Positions 5,998 through 10,370 of a DNA stretch of 10,370 nucleotides are shown piece after piece. Position 1 is the stretch's first letter; each line of letters opens with the position of its first letter. The translations under genes and the position numbers were made by a program. The stretch lies in NCBI GenBank assembly GCA_945873675.1, contig CAMCEP010000080.1, forward strand, positions 1 to 10,370, read 5' to 3'. Source of the stretch: Asaia bogorensis. GTDB taxonomy: Bacteria > Pseudomonadota > Alphaproteobacteria > Acetobacterales > Acetobacteraceae. The notes under the pieces are model-generated. The model worked only from the letters and a program-made list of their open reading frames with translations, had not been told where the DNA came from and did not search any database.

Positions 5998-6959
5998 TTC
6001 CTGTCTCGGTCATCACCGGCTTTCTCGGCAGCGGCAAGACCACGCTGCTGCGCGCCGTACTGCGTGATCCCGCCTATGCGGGCAGCGCGGTGATTGTGAA
6101 TGAATGGGGCGATATCGGCCTTGATCATGAATTGCTCGAAACCTCAGAAGAGAACCTTCTTGGCCTAGCCAATGGCTGCCTTTGCTGCACCACACGCGGC
6201 GATTTGGCGCGCACGCTGATAGACCTTGCGGCGCGGCGCAGATCGGGTGCCGTGACTTATCATCGCGTGCTGATCGAAACCTCGGGCCTGGCTGATCCTG
6301 CGCCTATTTTGCACACGCTTTTGGTGGACCCGACCATTGCGGAGAGCCATCGTGTTGAGGCGGTGGTGACGGTGGTGGATGCGCTGCTCGGCGGTGAGAC
6401 CATCGCCCGACATCCTGAAGCCACGCAGCAGGCGATGCTCGCGGATCGGCTGCTGCTCAGTAAAACTGATCTCGCGCCAGATACCTCAGCCCTGGAGGCG
6501 CAGCTTACCGAACTAAACCCCAGCGCGCCGATCCTGCGTGCGGTGCAAGGTGCCATTCCGCCCGATATGCTCTTTGCTTCCGCCGCCCGGCCGGAAGCCT
6601 TACGGCATTGGCTGGACGCGACCGTCACGCCCAGCGCACGTCACAGTGCGGGCGTGGAGACAATCTCCATTCTGCGCGAAGACCCCATCCCGGGCGTGGT
6701 GCTGCCGCTTTTCCTGGAAGCCTTGGCTGAACATGCCGGCGAGAAATTGCTGCGCATGAAGGGCATTATCCGCGTTGCGGAAGTGCCGGAAAAACCCGCG
6801 GTGCTGCATGGCGTGCGCCATGTGCTGCACCCGATCGAATGGCTGGAAGATTGGCCATCGGCGGATCGGCGCTCTCGCCTAGTGCTGATTGGCCAAGGTA
6901 TTCCGCAATGGTGGCCCGCGCGGCTGCTAGAAGCTTTGGAAGAAGAAGCGCGGGCCTAA
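5994..6959 (+). CDS. CobW/COG0523-family GTPase, probable metallochaperone
   Basis: A 321-residue G3E-type P-loop GTPase. Members deliver metal, often zinc, to client enzymes, or assist cobalt insertion (CobW) or nitrile hydratase. Motifs in order: P-loop GFLGSGKTT (9-17), NEWGDIGLD (36-44), the metal-binding CxCC motif GCLCC (61-65), ETSGLADP (95-102) and the base-recognition SKTD (156-159, normally NKxD). The C-terminal CobW domain spans about 220-315, with LRMKGII and LVLIGQG. The histidine-rich stretch common in zinc members is absent. The start is taken as GTG 5994, overlapping the previous stop; the frame is open further upstream, but that part overlaps the 94-residue gene. Operon position next to a binuclear-metal amidohydrolase makes that enzyme the likeliest client. 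The gene tail overlaps the convergent gene by four bases. Confidence 0.93.
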   Translation: MIPVSVITGFLGSGKTTLLRAVLRDPAYAGSAVIVNEWGDIGLDHELLETSEENLLGLANGCLCCTTRGDLARTLIDLAARRRSGAVTYHRVLIETSGLADPAPILHTLLVDPTIAESHRVEAVVTVVDALLGGETIARHPEATQQAMLADRLLLSKTDLAPDTSALEAQLTELNPSAPILRAVQGAIPPDMLFASAARPEALRHWLDATVTPSARHSAGVETISILREDPIPGVVLPLFLEALAEHAGEKLLRMKGIIRVAEVPEKPAVLHGVRHVLHPIEWLEDWPSADRRSRLVLIGQGIPQWWPARLLEALEEEARA

Positions 6960-9304
6960 CCAGCCTTATGAATGGCGGCCCAGATGCGTTCGGGTGACGC
7001 CGGCATTTCAATATGGGTGATGCCAAGCGGGCGCAGCGCATCCACAACAGCATTGATCAGCACAGGCAAAGCGCCAACCGTGCCAGCTTCACCCGCGCCT
7101 TTCACGCCAAGCGGATTGGTCTTGGTTGGTACGGGGTTGCTCTTCACCAGCATATCCGGGAAATCCGCCGCGCGCGGCATCAAATAATCCATGAAGCTTG
7201 CGGTCAAAAGCTGACCATTGGCGTCGTAGCGAATATCCTCACCGAAGACTTGCCCAAGCCCCTGCGCAATGCCGCCATGGATCTGGCCCTTCAGCAGCAG
7301 CGGATTGATCACGGTTCCGACATCATCCACCACCGTATAGGCAACGGTCTGCGCTTCGCCCGTTTCAGGGTCTATTTCCACTTCCGCGATATGGCAGCCA
7401 TTCGGGAAGGTTGCGTCACCGGGGCGCCTGATGAGCAAAGCGGAAAGCCCAAGCTCCTCCTGCAATGGCAATTGGCCTGGGATATAGCTGCGGCGCGCGA
7501 GCGCTTCGATGCCAATGCCGCGATCCGTGCCCGCGATGCGGAATTGCCCTTCGCTGAATTCAATATCGACTTCCGCCGCTTCCAGGAAATGCGCGGCTAT
7601 CTTCTTGCCGCGCGCGATAATGCGTTCCGCCGCGCCCACCAAGGCACCGCCCGCCGCCATCATGGAACGAGACCCGATCGTACCGCGCCCATGGGTCACA
7701 ATATCAGTGTCACCATTGATGAAGCGAATGCGTTCGGCGGGAATCCCCAAACGTTCAGAAGCGATCTGCCGAAACACGGTTTCATGCCCCTGCCCGTGAT
7801 TATGGCTGCCCATCAGTAGGGTGACATTGCCGCCGGAATCAAAGCGGATTTCAGCAGCTTCTTCCAAAGGCCCACGATGCGGCCCGCCGGCGCTTTCAAT
7901 GGCATTGGCAATGCCAATGCCGCGCAGCTTGCCACGTGCTTTGGCTTCCGCACGACGCGCCTCAAAACCCGCCCAATCAGCGGCTTTCAGTGCCAGCGTC
8001 ATATTCTTGGGGAAATCGCCGCTGTCATAGGTGTAATCAAGCCCAGTGCGAAAAGGCATGGCATCGGGCTGGATCAGGTTTTTTTCGCGCAGCGCAATCC
8101 GGTCCATGCCCAGTTCATCGGCAGCCAGATCAATGATGCGCTCAATGGCATAAATTGCTTCCGGCCGCCCGGCGCCGCGATAGGGTGCTGTCGGCTGGGT
8201 GTGGGTGAAAATGCAGCGCACTTCGGTGAAGATATGCGGCGTGCGATACACCCCCGCGAGGCCGCCGACATTATTCGTGGCGGAAACCGGCCCCTGCCAG
8301 GCAAGGTATGCACCCACGTTGCACAGCGTATGCACACGAAAGCCAAGAAATGTACCATCGGCGGCCAGCGCCAATTCCGCTGTTGATACGTTATCGCGGG
8401 CATGGGTGTCAGCCAAAAAACTTTCCGTGCGCGTTGCCGTCCAGCGCACTGGCCGGCCAAGGCGTTTCGCGCCATGCAGCGCCAACACATATTCCTGAAA
8501 TGGGCTTTCCTTCATGCCAAAACCGCCACCGACATCGGGCGAGATGATGCGCAGCCTATTCGTTGGTATCTTCAGGGCGAATTCAGCGATTTCATTGCGC
8601 ATCACATGCGGCAATTGAGTGCCGGTCGTCAGCGTATAGCGTTCTTCCACCGGATCGTAGCTTGCCAGCGCATTGCGCGGTTCCATGGGGTTGGCGGAAA
8701 CGCGCGTGATGCGGAAATCAAAGCGCGTGACATGCGCCGCGCGGGCAAAGGCAGCGTCCACTGCCGCCGCATCGCCCAGGCGGAACAGCACGCTTTCATT
8801 TTCAGCTGCCAAGTCCGGCCAAACCTGCGGTGCTGCGGGCTTGATTGCTTCCGCCACATCCGTCACCACGGGCAAGGGTTCATATTCAACAATGATCGCT
8901 TCGGCCGCATCTTGCGCTGCTGCGCGAGACGTTGCGATCACTGCCGCCACCGCATCGCCCACATAGCGTACCTGCCCCATCGCCAGCATGCGCCAGGGCG
9001 TTTGCGCGAGCGGCGCGCCATTCCTTTGCAGCCGCGGCGTAATGCAGCGGAGCACGCCGAGTTCTTCAATATCCTCAGGCGTCAAGACCAACAGCACGCC
9101 AGGCATGCCGCGCGCCTTGCTGGCATCAAGCCGCGTGATGCGCGCGGAAGCATGGGGGGAACGCAGCATGACAAGTTGCACGGCGTCACTACCGCCCAAA
9201 TCATCCACATAACGCCCCTGCCCGCGCAGAAAACGCATATCCTCCACCCGGCGCACAGGTGCGCCGATGCCGGTTCCTCTCATGGTGGCGGGAATATGGT
9301 TCAT
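6956..9304 (-). CDS. Molybdopterin-binding large subunit, xanthine dehydrogenase/CoxL family
   Basis: A 782-residue large subunit of a molybdenum hydroxylase, which adds water-derived oxygen to a heterocycle or aldehyde. The N-terminal a/b-hammerhead domain covers about 15-145, and the molybdopterin-binding domains about 160-760. Seen motifs are VGGGFGMKE (258-266), the active-site loop PYRGAGRPE (374-382), GQGHET (504-509) and GVKGAGEAG (733-741), with E739 as the catalytic base. The loop is close to the AYRGAGR of form II CoxL-like enzymes and lacks the Cys of true CO dehydrogenase (AYxCSFR), so CO oxidation is unlikely. AGGAAGG (complement of 9312-9319) lies seven bases before the ATG. The FeS and FAD subunits normally encoded alongside are not in the window; the downstream neighbour is convergent and the upstream neighbour divergent, so this gene appears monocistronic. 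The substrate is unknown. Confidence 0.95.
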   Translation of the reverse strand: MNHIPATMRGTGIGAPVRRVEDMRFLRGQGRYVDDLGGSDAVQLVMLRSPHASARITRLDASKARGMPGVLLVLTPEDIEELGVLRCITPRLQRNGAPLAQTPWRMLAMGQVRYVGDAVAAVIATSRAAAQDAAEAIIVEYEPLPVVTDVAEAIKPAAPQVWPDLAAENESVLFRLGDAAAVDAAFARAAHVTRFDFRITRVSANPMEPRNALASYDPVEERYTLTTGTQLPHVMRNEIAEFALKIPTNRLRIISPDVGGGFGMKESPFQEYVLALHGAKRLGRPVRWTATRTESFLADTHARDNVSTAELALAADGTFLGFRVHTLCNVGAYLAWQGPVSATNNVGGLAGVYRTPHIFTEVRCIFTHTQPTAPYRGAGRPEAIYAIERIIDLAADELGMDRIALREKNLIQPDAMPFRTGLDYTYDSGDFPKNMTLALKAADWAGFEARRAEAKARGKLRGIGIANAIESAGGPHRGPLEEAAEIRFDSGGNVTLLMGSHNHGQGHETVFRQIASERLGIPAERIRFINGDTDIVTHGRGTIGSRSMMAAGGALVGAAERIIARGKKIAAHFLEAAEVDIEFSEGQFRIAGTDRGIGIEALARRSYIPGQLPLQEELGLSALLIRRPGDATFPNGCHIAEVEIDPETGEAQTVAYTVVDDVGTVINPLLLKGQIHGGIAQGLGQVFGEDIRYDANGQLLTASFMDYLMPRAADFPDMLVKSNPVPTKTNPLGVKGAGEAGTVGALPVLINAVVDALRPLGITHIEMPASPERIWAAIHKAG

Positions 9305-9330
9305 GGTCTGGCCCTTCCTGGAAGTGTAAG

Positions 9331-9357
9331 CTCATAGGCGCGGGGGCGCTTCGTCAA
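9331..9357 (-). promoter_or_regulatory. Weak candidate promoter of the molybdenum subunit gene
   Basis: On the minus strand TTGACG (complement of 9352-9357) is followed 15 bases later by TATGAG (complement of 9331-9336). The -35 is good but the spacing is short and the -10 imperfect. It lies about 27-50 bases upstream of the start codon. Confidence 0.3.
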
Positions 9358-9368
9358 TCCCAAGGATT
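9356..9368. promoter_or_regulatory. Dyad between the divergent promoters, possible operator
   Basis: AATCC-CAA-GGATT is a perfect 5-bp inverted repeat. It lies between the two outward-facing TTGACG elements (complement of 9352-9357 and 9371-9376), which are themselves inverted copies of each other. A regulator bound here could control both genes. The dyad is seen; the function is inferred. Confidence 0.3.
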
Positions 9369-9370
9369 TC

Positions 9371-9399
9371 TTGACGTGCGTGCAAGCATTCTCCCTAAT
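9371..9399 (+). promoter_or_regulatory. Sigma70-type promoter of the binding-protein gene
   Basis: TTGACG (9371-9376) and CCTAAT (9394-9399) are separated by 17 bases, a good match to the sigma70 consensus. Transcription would begin near 9406, giving a leader of about 25 bases before the ATG at 9431. This also argues against the in-frame ATG at 9398, which falls inside the -10 element. Confidence 0.55.
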
Positions 9400-9430
9400 G
9401 ACCCGCACGATCAAACAACCGGGGGTCATC

Positions 9431-10370
9431 ATGCAGCGCCGCAATATCTTGCTTGGCCTCACCAGCGCAGCTTTGGCGAGCCCCGCCATTGCCCAAGGCG
9501 CCTGGCCCAATCGCCCCATACGCATGATCGTACCCTTCACGCCAGGTGCGGCGACTGATGCCATGGCGCGGCTTGCCGCCACCAAGCTGGCTGATGCGCT
9601 GAGCGTTACCGTGGTGGTGGAGAATCGCGCCGGCGCGAATGGCGCGGTTGGCAGCCAGGCCGTGCTGCAAGCGGCGGCAGATGGCTATACGCTGTTGGGT
9701 TCCGCTTCCATTCACCCCATGGCGCGCTATGTGATGAAGAACGCGCCTTATGATCCCGTGCAGGATTTTGTCGCGGTCGCGCGCACGGCGCGTGGGCCCT
9801 TGGTGCTGGTAATGAACCCACGCCTGCCGCAAACCACCATCCCCGCCGTGGTGGAAGCCGCGAAGCGAGATCCCGCCAAATGGTCCTTCGCCACTTCCTC
9901 ACTTGGGGCGGCGGGGCATTTGGGCAGCATTGAATTCAACCGCCTGACCGGCGCGAATATCGAAGTTGTCGGCTATCGTGGTTCCGCCCCGGCGCTCACG
10001 GATGTTGCCGCCGGCAATGCGCAGTTGATGTTCGATCCGGTGCTGGCAACCTTGCCCATGGTGCGCGCGGGGCAATTGCGCGGCCTTGGCGTAGCTACCG
10101 CCGCGCGCACGCCCTTGGCGCCGGATTTACCCACGCTCGCAGAAGCCGGGCTGCCTGGTTTTGAATTCTATTCCTGGTACGGCGTTTGGGCGCCGCGCGG
10201 CGTGCCCGCAGAAATCCTCCAGCGGCTCAATCGCATTCTGGTGGATGGCATGCGCGAAGCCACCACGGTGCAACGCCTGAGCGGGCTTGGCTTTGAACCC
10301 GTCGCGGAAACAGTGGAAGAAGCCGAAGCCTTCATCCGCGCCGATGTCGCACGCAATGCGGCATTGCTGA
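9431..10370 (+). CDS. Bug/TTT-family periplasmic solute-binding protein (3' end cut)
   Basis: A tripartite tricarboxylate transporter (TctC/Bug) type extracytoplasmic binding protein; 313 codons are present and the frame is still open at the window end, so only a few to some tens of residues are probably missing. The signal peptide (1-21) begins MQRRNILLG, a twin-arginine-like start, and ends AIA before Q22. Family marks are WPNRPIRMIVPFTPGA (25-40), VVENRAGANG (62-71), a DGYTLL segment (84-89), the YRGSAPALTDVAAG loop (182-195) and the closing VAPR-like WAPRGVPAEI (253-262). These proteins bind carboxylates, amino acids or varied small organics; the ligand cannot be read from sequence. GGGGG at 9421-9425 is a modest ribosome binding site. 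No TctA/TctB membrane genes are in view. The divergent molybdenum enzyme suggests a shared substrate, which is inference. Confidence 0.93.
   Translation, partial: MQRRNILLGLTSAALASPAIAQGAWPNRPIRMIVPFTPGAATDAMARLAATKLADALSVTVVVENRAGANGAVGSQAVLQAAADGYTLLGSASIHPMARYVMKNAPYDPVQDFVAVARTARGPLVLVMNPRLPQTTIPAVVEAAKRDPAKWSFATSSLGAAGHLGSIEFNRLTGANIEVVGYRGSAPALTDVAAGNAQLMFDPVLATLPMVRAGQLRGLGVATAARTPLAPDLPTLAEAGLPGFEFYSWYGVWAPRGVPAEILQRLNRILVDGMREATTVQRLSGLGFEPVAETVEEAEAFIRADVARNAALL

Noticed and set aside
6956..9304. Carbon monoxide dehydrogenase large subunit
   Set aside because: The active-site loop reads YRGAGR without the cysteine that true CO dehydrogenases use to bind copper.
8402..9337. 311-codon plus-strand frame opposite the molybdenum subunit gene
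   Set aside because: Histidine/arginine-rich antisense shadow of a clearly conserved protein.
9398..9430. Earlier in-frame ATG for the binding protein
   Set aside because: It sits inside the proposed -10 element and lacks a ribosome binding site; the start at 9431 gives a standard signal peptide.
1..10370. CRISPR arrays, tRNA or rRNA genes, insertion sequences
   Set aside because: No regularly spaced repeats, cloverleaf sequences, transposase or terminal inverted repeats with target duplications were seen.

Overview
The window looks like chromosomal DNA of a high-GC alphaproteobacterium, most plausibly an Acetobacteraceae/Roseomonas-type soil or water organism. This is inference from overall protein style, GC-rich third codon positions, and a Bug/TTT solute-binding protein beside a molybdenum hydroxylase. 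No rRNA, tRNA, CRISPR array, insertion sequence or integrase is visible.

Layout. Bases 1-780 have no convincing gene; they are more A+T-rich than the rest and contain several short stem-loops just upstream of the first gene. A plus-strand series follows: an M17 leucyl aminopeptidase (781-2148), a doubtful 48-codon frame, a small MarR-type regulator (2283-2663), a YdcF/DUF218 membrane protein (2765-3565) and a glycine-zipper lipoprotein (3712-4185). These look like ordinary housekeeping or envelope genes, each with its own spacing.

The second half is a metabolic island. A hydantoinase/dihydropyrimidinase-like amidohydrolase (4289-5716), an unrecognised 94-residue protein (5713-5997) and a CobW/COG0523 GTPase (5994-6959) are joined by two 4-base stop/start overlaps and should be translated together. 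Converging on them, with a 4-base tail-to-tail overlap, is a large molybdopterin-binding subunit of the xanthine dehydrogenase/CoxL family (6956-9304, minus). Divergent from it, across a 126-base promoter region, is a Bug/TTT periplasmic binding protein (from 9431, cut by the window end).

A reasonable but unproven reading is that the right half handles a nitrogen heterocycle or cyclic amide. The binding protein would capture the compound, the molybdenum enzyme would hydroxylate it, the zinc amidohydrolase would open the ring, and the CobW GTPase would supply metal to the amidohydrolase. Most notable are the coupled amidohydrolase/unknown/CobW triad, changed residues around the amidohydrolase active site, and the molybdenum subunit lacking its FeS and FAD partners in view.
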